A stretch of DNA of 64,000 nucleotides, from NCBI GenBank assembly GCA_030142905.1, contig JASJOG010000570.1:5001-69000 (forward strand), in the 5' to 3' direction. The stretch comes from Heliopora coerulea. Taxonomy: Eukaryota; Cnidaria; Anthozoa; Scleralcyonacea; Helioporidae. The notes beneath the pieces were generated by a model that was not told the DNA's origin, made no database searches, and saw nothing but the letters and a program-made list of their open reading frames with translations. Below, one piece after another: positions 31,755 to 44,100 of the stretch. Numbering within the stretch: the first letter of the stretch is position 1; each line of letters opens with the position of its first letter. Made by a program: the position numbers and the translations under genes.

Positions 31755-32580
31755 AGGAATTTACTATGTAGGGTTGATATACAGTAGCGTTGTCGATGGC
31801 TTCGTCAACGATGAATGTATAGAGGGAGACTACATCTAGGCTCCATGGACATGTGAAGCGTTGGTTGCCTGATCGGTTATTCTTTAGGATGGTTTCGATC
31901 AGTTGAAAGTTGTTTTCTAAGTGGAATGATACTTCTTTGAGCATTGGTTGAAGTATATACGTGAGGAGCCAGGCAAGCCGAGTTGTAGGACCTTTAGTAT
32001 TGGAGATTGGTTTTATTCTTAGGGCGATGTGTAGTTTGCCTTGATTAGGTGATAAAATTGTGGTAGGTCTGTGTTAGATGATATGAAACTACGCTCCATT
32101 CGTTTCGGGGTATTCTACAGTTGGCATATACTTTTCCATGTCTTGTTTATTTTGTTTTCTATAGTTTTGGCTGTCATCCTTGCTATCCCTTTATAAGTCG
32201 ACGTATACTTAAGATATTGGATTGCGGCTTCTGTATACCTAGTTGTCTCGATAAAGCAAAATTCAGTACCTTTATTGCTCGGCAGATATGTTACGTTTGC
32301 TCTTTAGTACTTTTATGGTGTGTTTTTCTTGGAGTAAGATTGGACCGTTTCTCCCGCGGTGTACTAGTGGAAATGATGCTTTGGAATTTATGGTGGAGTT
32401 TTCGTACAGTTATCTCTAATTTGGTGGTTGCTTCTGGCTTTGAGATGTATCTTGATTTGGTGTGTGTAATGATATCTTCTTGTGGGTTGGTCGTTCCAAT
32501 CACTCTCCAACGTATTTAGTTGGGCAGTCGGTAAACACTGGTCGTCATGTCGATGATTGTATTTTCTTCTTCACTCTGGA
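31755..32580 (-). pseudogene. PLE fragment: N-terminal half of reverse transcriptase
   Basis: On the minus strand, 'RIKPISNTKGPTTRLAWLL' and 'ILQPMLKEVSFHL' match the PLE RT finger region. 'CPWSLDVVSLYTFI' is motif A, and the next helix ('DEAIDNA') ends at about 31780, next to the GGAGT array. Upstream, 32291-32503 encodes a basic N-terminal segment. One frameshift is needed. Motif C of the same lineage and strand reappears at 23349, beyond the composite block. Confidence 0.65.
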
Positions 32581-32595
32581 GGCTTGACATCATCA

Positions 32596-32634
32596 GGGAT
32601 GATCTCAAGATCGTCAGATCAATGAGATCATCCC
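32596..32634. repeat. Perfect 12-bp hairpin at PLE 5' side
   Basis: GGGATGATCTCA (32596-32607) and its exact complement (32623-32634) with a 15-nt loop. On the minus strand CTGATGA follows at once, but no GAAA partner is in place. Possibly a remnant of a PLE 5' pseudo-LTR. Confidence 0.5.
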
Positions 32635-32640
32635 AGTTTT

Positions 32641-35195
32641 TCGACTTCTGTTTGGCTAGAAAGAGTTATGGGGGTCCAAGTAGTTGAAATCTGTTTGAGA
32701 ATAAGACATATCTGAATAACAATATATAAGAACCTAAATTTATAAGATACAAGATAACAGCTGCAAGATCTTTGATTACTGTAGGTCTGTCCAGGTGTCA
32801 CCTTATGATTATACGTAAATTAATTATCCATAATAAATTGTTTAAAAACTGAAATGTGCTTCGCAGTAACAACCGCAATTATCTCATTGGGTAAAATATT
32901 GTCGATGTCCTGCTTATGATGGATACTTGCAGTTCGGAAATTGAACCAGACAACATGTGGTAAGACAACGCCTGCATACTATTAACATCTTCACAGAGTG
33001 AAGTTATTATCACAATAAGGAGAAATGTGTGTTTACAAGTGCATGTGAAAAACAGAATAAAAGTCAAAGCGAACTTAGTCTCCATTCATCTGTTTTGTTA
33101 GATAACAACACAGTTTCTTTTTTGCGTTACAAGTGACGATTGCAAATAACAGGTTTTGATTTTTATTGCGACTTGATATGTCTAAGTAGTCCATTGTTGA
33201 GAGAAAGGAAGCGTTGTTTGATGTCAAAAGCTTTACAAATAAGGATACTTCAATTGTCTGATAAATTGGTAATTCTTTATGTCGAGCGACAAATTCTTTT
33301 TCATGATTCTTGGCATCGAAACCATATCGCATGAACGGCTACGTTGGCTAACTGTGCTTTCCTCTTTGCGATTGGCGTGTTCGCTAATTCATTGTTACAG
33401 ATTTTGGTCTGTAAGATAAGATTTGTTCTAGATTTGCACTATTTAACTGGTGTTGCTTTAGCAGCCACAAAGGAATAACAGATCGAAATCTAAAATAATG
33501 AATTTACGAATGTGCAAATTCTGACATGGAAAAGCGCCGTTAACCAACATAACCATTATTGCGATAACATCATAACGCTAACCAACATCGAAAAACAATA
33601 CGTCACTCAACATACTGAACATATTGCCCACTTGCGTACGCGGTGCGCGACCCCCCTTTGAAATCATGTAAACAATTATCAAGGCTAAAGTAAAACAGAC
33701 CATTTGCAAGCACGGGTTTTGTTAGTTTATTCACTTTTCCTTTAAAACTCTGGTTTGCCGTCATACGTTAACATAGTTGCCAGGACGAGTTCTTGTACTG
33801 CTTAGTTTTGTAATGCTTTTCTAAAACGTTCAAAAGCGGTCTGTTATTTCAATTTGTTTCACTTGCGTTATTTTGGCTTATTCAGTTAATTTGATTAACT
33901 TAGCTACATTAGTTGACAGACGTTCGTCGTAAATAACTCTTCAAAGTTTTCCGAAAATACTAAGCTAAACGTTCTTTATTTTCATAATTCTTCAAAAAGT
34001 TAGCCCAAAGATTTGCTTTGTTTCTGCTTTTTCAATCTAACCTAAATCCATATTCAAGCTAACCTGACGTGCTGCATCATAACCAATGAGGTAAGAGTGA
34101 GAAGAGGACAGACAGCATGCATTGTGTCAACATTTGTTGTTAAGTCTTAAATATACACATGATGTCTGTAGAGATGAAAAAATATCAGTGAAACAAGCGA
34201 TAGAAAAATCAAATCCCCGTAAAAACCAAGCAACACTTCTATCCCTCTGGAATTGACAAGGTTGTGAAGGTACTGTACTGTATAACTTTATTGCATCGTA
34301 TCATTATTGATTGCAACTCGTTCAGATTTATTACTTGTCTTAACGGCCGGTTTTTAAATCTGTAAATGACAAGCGTGGCATGGATGAATAACTGATGTAC
34401 GTCACGATTCTTTCATTCACTGGCCAGAATGGCCTACCATTTATGTTGGATGTCGACTGGCAACTCATTTGAATTACAAACGTTTACGAATCGCCGGATT
34501 TTACCGGAGACAAAAAATGCTGAAAATTGATAGCAATATGACAATTTACTAAAAACAGTGCCAGAGCCAGAGGTACAAAGAAGGCAAATACAAAACATCA
34601 TTTAGTGCAAAAGGTATAAAAATAGCTTTACACTGAAATATTCAACTAATTTGACTGGCTTTGTACGAGTTTAGTGAAAAGCCCAGTTTCGCAACTACTT
34701 CGACTGATATCCAGATTGATATGGCAGAAGTTTCTTGGCGGCCATCTTGGTGCTCCAAAGCGGCGTCATTTCCACTGAGCTGACAAGGAAAGCATGAACA
34801 GCAAGCAGTTTAATACTGTCTTAGTGTCTTTCTTCCTCCATACGGTGGCGGGTCAAATTGGGTTGCTCCAAGTTCGCTTGCTGAAGATTATTACCTCAAT
34901 CGCGATTAATCTTATTTTTCAAAACGTCAACAGTCTTGCCCCCTCAGTTCCTCATTGTAAATCTATTCTGCAGCAACCTGTCAACACATAAATTACAAAC
35001 TTAAAACAGTAAATAGAAAGCTTCTTTCTCTTGATTGATAATACCTATATTGGCATACTTATTTAATTTTAGTTCCTAAATCTGCGCCAAGACAAATAGA
35101 GCCACCCAATGATGCAGTGATTGAACCTATATATGTTGGAAAACAATTAACAGAGCCACTAGTAAAACGCCCTTGCATAGAGCCACCAGACTTAG
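32641..35195. other. Intergenic, no gene recognised
   Basis: 2.5 kb, AT-rich. At 35070-35233 an open stretch with repeated Glu-Pro ('QIEPPNDAVIEP') after a TTTTAG acceptor-like site may be an upstream exon of the hAT relic. Nothing else is supportable. Confidence 0.4.
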
Positions 35196-36137
35196 TTGAG
35201 CCAGCCGGTGAAACCAGAAAGAAACAACAGACATATTAAACATACACAATCTCACGGATCAAGAGAAGGTATTGCTCAAAGAATAGAGTACCCCCAGTAT
35301 CTTACAAATTTCCCTAATGACCTCCGGAAAAATATGGAAAATAAAGGAATTTTTGCAGCATTAATAGAACTGATGGCTGAATGTGGTGACGAATTCATGC
35401 AAAAGTACGTCTAGTCGGCACCTAAGAATGCTTCATACCTATCGAAGACGGCCCTGAATGATCTCCAGTGCATGTGTGAATACGTTCAAGCTCAGATTCT
35501 CAAAGAGCTCAATGAACAAGACATTGGTCCGTATTATGTTCTTCTTGCTGATGAAGTTTCAGACGTATAAAACAAGGAACAACTAGGTAAGACAACTGCT
35601 TATGTACGTATTAACATGAGGCATCTGATGATAAGATCAAGAAAAGGATTACGACAATGATGATGATTGACAGTGCCATTAGTTCATTTTGATGGAAATG
35701 ATGTTGACGGGATATTAACACCAAAGTATATGTGGTTCTAATTAATCGAGCTCGAAGGCCTGACAATAAGTTACGGATCGCAAATTTAGCAATTCGCGTT
35801 AAAAATTCAAAATACTTAACCAGCCAAACCTTATAATAATAAATATTAGTATATAAATTTACAGTTGCCAAATTCAATTGAAACTACACCGGGTCTGATT
35901 GATACAAAGCTTTTTCCCGACGTATACTTTCTACTCAAACTCTTTCTGCTGCTTCCGGTCGCCCCTGCTTCTGTTGAGCGAACTAATTCTGGTTTTAAGT
36001 TTGTCAAAACTGCTGGAAGAAGCACCATTGGTTTGGAGAGCATGAACGCATTGTTACTGTTGTTCACGCATAAGGACATCAAGCTGGATATACCAGCTAT
36101 AGTGGACATTTCTGCCAAAAGTCGAAAAGAAAAATGA
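35196..36137 (+). pseudogene. ZMYM1-like hAT transposase relic (DUF4371 plus hAT C-terminal domain)
   Basis: The first part reads as a DUF4371-type N-terminal segment: 'GIFAALIELMAECGD', 'SAPKNASYLSKTALNDLQ' and 'YYVLLADEVSDV'. It is interrupted by TAG at 35412-35414 and TAA at 35568-35570 in otherwise continuous frame. After a gap the hAT C-terminal dimerisation domain appears at 35865-36137: 'LFPDVYFLLKLFLLLPVAPA', 'SVERTNSGFKFVKT' and 'RSTIGLESMNALLLL'. The middle DDE region is missing. Two stops and the deletion make it inactive. The C-terminal part is still open, so it could only survive as a fragment. Confidence 0.8.
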
Positions 36138-36409
36138 CACTTACAAATGTTGTGTCTGTTCATATATGGAAGACCTTTGCGATCTCACATTTTTACCATT
36201 GGCGTGCTCCCTAATCTCGAAAAATTATTTTTAGAAATTGTCGGCAATGCACTTTTGGGCCTTACAAAATTCAAAATTTTCCTTGGGAACCTTCCGTCAG
36301 ACCCCCAAGCGGGGTTCACCGCGAGGCTGCGAACGTATACAACAAGTTGCTGACAATTTGCTAAATGTCAATATGCGTCCCCCAACAACCAACCCTGGAT
36401 CCGCCACTG
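36138..36409 (+). mobile_element. Right end of ZMYM1-like hAT element
   Basis: The region ends in CCCTGGATCCGCCACTG (36393-36409), CAGTGGCGGATCCAGGG in reverse, a standard hAT terminus. It also carries the AAAATTTTCC..GGGAACC block seen at other hAT ends here. No confident left end or 8-bp duplication was found; a degenerate CAGTGCCAGAGCCAG at 34556 is a weak candidate. Confidence 0.55.
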
Positions 36410-37941
36410 ACTTGCATGGGCGTTAAATGTCGAAGATGCCAAATCATGTATCACGATGCAATGGCGTGCCCAGACCATAATTTTATTGAATGGCCTACAT
36501 GGCTGCTTGCACAAAGTACAGCTACAGAGAACTTCGGTCTTGGGAATAACCTTGCGCGACAAAATTTTGTATTTCTGGTCTTCTAATACTGATTCTAAGC
36601 CATTTTAACACGTATTGTATAATATTTCTGGCAGCAAAGTTACCATTCCAGTAAAATTTGGAGGGCCACATACTCCCTTAATGCTCAATTTGCCTCACCA
36701 GTGCTATAAAAATTGCACATTTCAAACCACGAAAAAAGGTTTTTATCGTAACCTATTGATGGATTAAACATAAAAAATGAATTTCTTCATAGCAACGTAA
36801 GTAACATGGTCTTAAATATGTTATAGTGGAGGTGTAGGTTGAACATGGTTTCATTGAAATATTTATGATTCATAGCAATCTATGAGGTGCTTAGTTTTGT
36901 GAACCGTCCGCTCAGTAATCGGTATCCACTTAAAGAATAGCTGCTTAGTACAGATTTGACTGGAGTCTTTCGAAGGGAAATAAAAATTACCCTTTAACGC
37001 CTCGTTCCCAGTGGTATTGTTTTCATGCATTGCAAATAGATGCTTGTTTTCTGCAGCTGTTGATTTGGTGTTACTAACAAATTTATTCTAGACCATCATG
37101 CATGGCAGCCGATAAGGTATCCGAATCATCTACTCTAATTGCGAAGGGGTTACATCTTACAACAAGATCCACCATCCAAGGGAAGATGAATAAGCCCGCC
37201 AGGACGTCCTTGGAGAACTGGTAATGGACGCCCCTGAAACAGACAATGAATACGATCCAACTTCCGAGACTTTCCTTACGCACTTCCAGCTCACTCAGTG
37301 AAAAGCTACAGTTTTCTTTACGGTCAAACATGATCGTCGGTATGTCTACGTCTGTTTCAAAACAGGAGATTGTACTGGCACAAGCGCGATATGAATGTCT
37401 CATAACCTGGGACGATTTCCACGTCTTCTATCACGGCCCTTATTTCCAGTTCACCGAGTTTGTCCTAAGATTCTGAAAAACTAAACGACAACCGATGAAA
37501 AGTGTTCACTTAAACAGATACATGCAATCGCAAAAAACAATTTTGGTCTAGAGACGAATCGGGTGTTTCGTGGTTTGCTTGAAAAACAACTTTAATTAAA
37601 CTTACGCATTAATAGTTCATGTAACATACAAAGTGAAGAAATACATAATTAATATTCAAGAACTAGAAAAACAAGAAACAGAAATCTATTACAGTTCCAT
37701 TGTTACTTTATCTTAGCTTAAAATGCAGTTGTGCGGGAAAAGTTTTCAAAAAAGTTTTCCTTCAATTTCTAAATACGGAGAAAATGGTAAAAAAGAAAAC
37801 GTTAAATTCAAAAATCACAGCACTGTTAAAGCCTGCGTCATTCACCACCCTCGACCTTTTTTTAATCATTGGATTTAATGGTTGAAAAGACTGAAGTGAA
37901 AAAAAAAACGCAACTAATTTTCAAAATCGGCGAGCCAGTCA
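36410..37941. other. Intergenic and RNF213-like 3' UTR
   Basis: Downstream of the RNF213-like stop. An ATTAAA on the minus strand at 37591-37596, about 350 bp past the stop, is a possible polyadenylation signal. Overlapping ORFs at 37083-37476 on both strands have no recognisable features. Confidence 0.4.
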
Positions 37942-38101
37942 CTAGTAGACTCTTTCATTATATCCTTTGCTTATCTCACAAGCAAGTTTCCATGTTTCTA
38001 CGGCATGCTCCAAGACAATGTCATCCGGAATATGTTCACTGAGATTTTCAATCTCACCACTTCCCTTCTCTTCTAGTTTCATGTTGATGTATTCGGATAG
38101 C
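37942..38101 (-). CDS. RNF213: RNF213-like terminal exon 14
   Basis: Acceptor TTTTATTTTAG. One base completes a Pro codon, followed by 52 residues and TAG at 37942-37944. Contains 'LSEYINMKLEEKG' and 'HAVETWKLACEIS'. It is acidic and helical, and ends '..NERVY'. Confidence 0.85.
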
Positions 38102-41100
38102 CTAAAATAAAATGGAGACGAGGTTACTTTAATTTAACCATTGATATTTCATCGTCAAAATGATGGAAACATAACTGTTTTGAGCAATGAAAGTCTAGTG
38201 TTCCATTTATACTCGTCGACGGAGATGTACCGTATGGACTGATTTAATTAGGCTCTTATCATTTTACGCTGGGTGACGCCAAAAGATTTTACTTTACGCG
38301 TGAAAGGAAAGCGTAAAGCCTTGAAAATGTTAATCGTACTTAGTAAAAAACAAAGCACATTAATTTATGCGATATTTAGTGAAATTAAAGTAAGATTTGA
38401 ACTGAAAGATTTAGCTGATTAAAAATTTTCAGTTATCATTATACTAGATGTGTCGATTTTTGATGGAGAGTGATAATGTTGCCATACGGAGTTCACGCAA
38501 GGCAGACAGCGATACCGTCTCCAATCAACATTGTTCTAGATGTGTGGGAACAACTTCGTTTAAAAATGATGTGAGTAAACACCAGACGTTCAGCTGATAT
38601 AAAGCTTTGAGTGTTGCACATTTGTTGTCCTAATGCAATGACTGGATCGTGTTCCCTCCGAATTATTTTGTTAGGCTGCATTTAGAGTTTTGTTTGAAGT
38701 TACTCGTTCCAGATTTCAGAATTCAGGTCTGGAGATTTGAGTACAATGCCATCAGACATAAAGAGAAAATATCTGGAAGGATACATAAAGAATTTTGTCA
38801 TATCGCTGTGGCAGCAATTGGTCCCAATACGGCAACCCTGCAATTTGACTGGTTCATAAGCGGTCGGATATTTCCCGTATCGCCCGCTCAAGGTGGAAAT
38901 TTAAAAACACTTTGCTTGTGTCCAATTAAAATTAAATTTTTTGACAATATATGAAGTGAAAACGTATTACAAACAATCAAAAAACGAAAAGTAACCATGC
39001 AGAGTGAAGTTAGTGAAAAAATTTTATATGAAATGACGACAGAATCGCAAGTTTTTATTTGACGTTCTGTACCTTTGCACTTGTCAGTTATACTTCACTA
39101 AAGCCATATAATAAACTATAGTTTTTGACCTCGCTTGTTCTGTCTGTGCCAGTGAAATATCGGATCTCTGTTTTCACACGGTCCTATATTTCACTAGTAC
39201 AGACCTCACGCTCAGTCAATTCGTGCATATATAATTATATATAAAATTCAAAGTTCTATGTTACCTCATATTTTAATGATTACTTATTTAAAACTTGATA
39301 TAGTCCTTGCCAAAATAAGGCATGACCGACTTAGCAAAATAGTTACTATAGAAATCCATTAGTTTAGAGAAAACTCTTTCCTTCCTTTACGATAATTTTG
39401 TACTTCATAAACGACTCAGAGAAGGATCGACTGTTGTAAGCGTATTTCAAATGCAACTAAAATGTGTTCACTCAAAACCTTCAGCTATTATCGTAGTCTA
39501 GCTGCTGGAAAAATCAAGAAGCACAGGGACGGTTCAAACTCGAGACAAAGTATACTAAATTTTTTCTTCAAACCGTGATTAGATCAAACTTTTTCTCCTT
39601 TCCTTTTTTTTTTTTTGTTTTCTTTTATGACTGCCGCTGACAGAAATAAGGTTAGCCACAGAGAAACCTTCGTAAAATATTTGATTTCTAGTTGTTTTCA
39701 AAGCACGACTAAGTCACAATGACTGATCGATCACTCAACTGAATATGTTGCGTTAGTGCATTTCTGCAATGCGTAAATATAAAGTAACACTGCATCTGCA
39801 CCTTGATGGATAGAAATGTACAAACTTCAGCAATACTTAGTGCTATGATTCCGTAAAATTGCAGCAGACAACATTTATGATTATTTCATGTAACAAAAAT
39901 TACCCAGACTTTCTGCTAAGAAAAGAAGGGGAAATTTGACAAGCTTTTTTTGCAAAAAACGTCGGTCAAGCAGTTTCAGTTACATGACGCCATCTTTAAT
40001 AATACTATCCAGAATCCATTGTTCCAAAAACTAAACAGGTATTTAAGGTGCCTGAACATAGTTTTAGGTCATGATCAGCACGGCATTCAGCAACAAAACG
40101 CGATAAAGTAAGAGTGAGTCAAAGTCGCGTGAAAGGACGCGTGTTTTAAACGTGTAAAAAACACGGTGGCGAAATTTGTTTTTCTTGTTCCTGCCGGGTT
40201 GTAAAAGATGGTCTAAATTTTTGCTTATTTTATAAATATTAACATTCTCTGGCGATGAAAGGATCTGGTATACTGTATGAGAAACTGAAAGAAGAAACAA
40301 AAAGTCTGATCAGTGTTTATGATAATTTGGGTTCAATTTGTGACGATGGCTTGATGAAAGTTTCAACAAACAAAGGTCGTTAATTTTTCTTTCGTCTACC
40401 TTTTGCCACTGTTCTGTTTTCCTTGCTGGCTGCAATAAGTGGCTCCCGGGGAGAAGATCAGTGTGTATGCTCTCTTCTTACAAATCACTAACAGACAACT
40501 TACTAGCCATAAACTTAGGTTCCTTGACTCGACGAAGAAAGTTTGAAGGCGGTACTCTGACAAAAAAAGGAGACAAGGTACTGACGTTTCGAGCAAAACT
40601 CTTTCATTACAGTCAAATGTCAGTACCTTGTTCTCTCCTTGTTTGGCAGAGCTACCTTCAAACTTTTTTTACGTTGATTCCTTGCTTCGTTAGCTCCGCG
40701 CGCGATCAGACCTCAACAGCGTGCCCTCCAACGCAGTGCATTACCGAGCATGCGTAGTTGTGTGAAAAATTGAGATTGATCGTATGACTGCTTGTAGTAG
40801 AAAAAAATTACCATTTTCCAATATCTAGTGGTTAGAATTTTCTAAAATTGGGCATAACGATTGTTAACCTCGCAATTCATATGACGAATACTTTAAAAAC
40901 GTAAATCAAACAAAGCAATTCCGCAGAATTTACTATTGTAGGGTGGCTCACTATTTTCTTAAGAAAATTATAAATGCACTGTAAGAATGTTATCAAATTT
41001 GTATCACAAGGTAAGATCTGTTAATTGAAAGTTTTGTATAACTCAAAGAGAAAAGTTAATAACAGGGTTTTTGCAAGCTGGAGAAACCTGAACTTTCGAG

Positions 41101-44100
41101 GTTGTTTCCAATTGCTCCTGTTGCCATGGAAACACGGAAAACTTCTGGTATTACCATACCAGCTCGAACATCCATTGTTGCTTTCTACCTATGCCAACTT
41201 TAAAGATGTGGGTTATAGCCATGGCGGAGTTATGCCCAAGTGAACCACGGGGTGCGAAATATTGGGAGAGCTGTGTTCAGCTAGCTTAAGTTAAAATGCC
41301 TAGCAAATCTCTTGCAGCAAACTATATCCAATGTTTATTATTGTGCTATAACTGTTAACCCTTTCCGGTTCGTACCCGACTTTTTAATTTTACTCTGACT
41401 AACGCCAGACGATTTTACTCGTCAAGGGGAGACGTCTCGGACAGGACGAATAGAATAGTCTGGTGTTAGAGTAAAATAAAGTCGGGTAAGGACTGGAAAA
41501 GGTTTAACAAACGAAAACTTACGGATACTGGAGGTGTTCTTGCGGAACGTGCTTCATATAGAGCAAGATGATTTCCAACAGTTCACGGACGAAATGATCA
41601 ACGTCCAGTCTTCTTAGTTTACGACTAAGTTCGTATTTATAATCGTTCGTTAGTTGTTTCTTGACGTCATCAGAAATTTCGGCGAACGGATCCTGTAAAA
41701 ATAATAAAAAAAAAAAAAAAATGGAAAAACCAGCGGAGTAATTGAAATTAAAAAAAATCAATATATTTTTCTCTACTAATGACTAGTTTTGACTTGGATC
41801 AACAATGTTTGATAGAGGACCATCGATCAACAGAAAAGGCGGGGAAATAGGGGCCTGTTCTTTTTGCATTAAGTCACACGGTTCATGAAATAAAACCCAA
41901 ACTAATACTGGACAAACAAAAGACAAAAGTTACTAGTATTTTTGCCATGTAAATGCCACAACTCATTAACCTTTCACGAGTCCATCTTTATTTTAATGAT
42001 TACCTTCCCGACATTCCCTCGTATTCTTTTCATAAAGCCAATGGACCGTTCAAGTAAAACTGTAATAGTGATATTACACATCGGAATCACGAAGCTATTC
42101 AATTACAATTCTTTCTGTGACGTTTAAAAGTCATGTCTCTGTCAGCATACGGACAAAAAGCCAAAAACACATGAGCCAACCGTTCACGAGCAAGAATAAT
42201 GAAGCGAAAAATTGTAATTTTACTTGGCAATAACGCAGCTTAGCGGATGTAGACATACCGCTGACCTTTTGGCGTCAGGATTACGATTGTGGTTAGGGTT
42301 TAGGTCGGTTAGAATTAGGGTTAGGGTTGGGATTGGTTTACGGTTAGAATTAGGATTTTGTTGATTAAGGTTAAGATCAAGTTTAGGTTTACGGTTAGGT
42401 GAGTTGAGCCCCAATTACAGGCGCATCCGCTACACTGCACTTCACCCTTTTAGTTAAAAGTCCTACCTTTATTGAACTCTCAACTTCTGTGCACGTTTAA
42501 ATGCTAAAATTTTAACGACCTTTTTAAGGTTTTTATTAGGCACAATGATTAGGAAATAGATTCGGCTATCCAATCTCAGCAGATCCTTTGCGATAAAGAC
42601 TGGGGCAGACCAACGGTATCATAGGCTTTTTTAGGTTTTCGTCTATGAATGAGGCAGGGGGAAGAGACAATGTAGACAAAGGTCAATTATCAACCAAAAG
42701 GCAAGCCACATGTGAAAAAGGACCTTTAACTATCTAGGAATCGTAATTAATATACAGACAAATAAGTAGTCAAACAAATAACCTGCTTGTGCTTTGTTAA
42801 TATTCTAGCTCTTTCCAAAGAAAGGAGACGCCACAAAGAAATAATGTGTCGCAATTGGCATACTTGTTCGGCCTGAAAAACACATTCAGAAGTCAAAGAA
42901 ACTATGAGACCCATAAATTATGAATCAAATACTTTTAATTTGTGTGAACAGTTGGAATAGTTCAGTCCAAAAAGGTAATCTAACCTTTGGACTTTTCAAG
43001 CCATCTTTATCAGACATTCGTAATGCTCTGACAAAGTAATCTCTTATTAGCATTGTAGGTGTGCCACCAGCTGAAGAAAGAAAGCCAATTGCAATGTGGA
43101 TTGACTTCAGTACGTCACAAATTTCGGTTAACTGGCGAAGTTCGTTCAAGATTTGTTCTTGTACGGCACGACTGAGTTCATTCTATAATAATACAAAAAG
43201 CGCATTTTTGCCTCCGCGACAAGGGATAACTAGAAGAATTAATTGGATGAAAGAGGGCAGAAGCATGCAAAACAGAATTTGTATCACAGGACAGGCACAA
43301 AGTTAACAGACTAAAAAGAGTTAACCGGATGAAAAGCAAACGCAAAAAAGAAAGATCAGAAGAAATAATATATAAGTAAGTAGTACACGAAAGAAACGAA
43401 CCGTTGAATACAAGAAGATTAAAACAGAAAATATAATAAAGAAGTAAACAATTAAACACAGAAAATTAAGGAAATGACAGGAATGCAATTACACGTCTTT
43501 ATTAAAAAAATCTAAAAATGTCCACTGTGATTAGCTAAAAAACGTATTTCTGTAAGTCTGTAAGAATTATATGTATTGTAGATAAACGAAAGCCCTTAAC
43601 ATATGTAAAGTGTGTAAAGTATGTACTCTTGGTGGATGCGCGCGAATGTACGTATGCAGGCAAAAATATAAGTATGCATACATGCACATATGCGTGCATG
43701 TTTATATGCATACAAGCAAAATACATGGATACACCAACGCATCCGCACATGCATTCAGACATGCATACGTACATGCATACATAAATATAAACATAAATAC
43801 ATAAATGCATACATTCACGTATACACATGTATGCATGCAAACCTACATAAATACATAAATAATGCGTGGAAAGAACATGCATTGATGCATATGGAAAGCT
43901 TGTTAATCAAAGACCTTCCTTACAGGAAAAACATTGAGTAACACGGAAATAAGAAATATTAATTTAAATAACAAACTTGAGGAATCTTTTGTTTCAAGGC
44001 AATGAACACCCCGCCTTGACAAACATCTTTGCTGAAAACAAACAACGGAATCTAAATACGAAAAAAAATAAAATACTTTCACGATTTACAGACAAAGGAC

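Larger units (their letters stand above)
38102..41522 (-). other. RNF213-like intron 13
   Basis: 3.4 kb. Contains a copy of the GACGATTTTACTC motif (38259-38300), a dispersed repeat of about 500 bp (38700-39222), and two foldback elements (40518-40690, 41357-41507). Confidence 0.7.

Noticed and set aside
32585..32634. CTGATGA plus a strong hairpin at the 5' side of the split PLE as a ribozyme
   Set aside because: There is no GAAA after the expected stem II; only the hairpin is reported.
37083..37476. Overlapping ORFs on both strands downstream of the RNF213-like stop
   Set aside because: No domain recognised, and frames on both strands are equally open, which points to chance.
43178..43459. 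Hydrophobic 93-codon minus ORF that looks like a membrane protein
   Set aside because: It overlaps the acceptor of RNF213-like exon 12 and its polypyrimidine tract; T-rich antisense sequence mimics membrane spans.
43535..43941. ORFs of 64-115 codons on both strands over 43535-43941
   Set aside because: They are translations of a TACATGCA-type minisatellite, so their Met/Cys/Tyr-rich content is an artefact.
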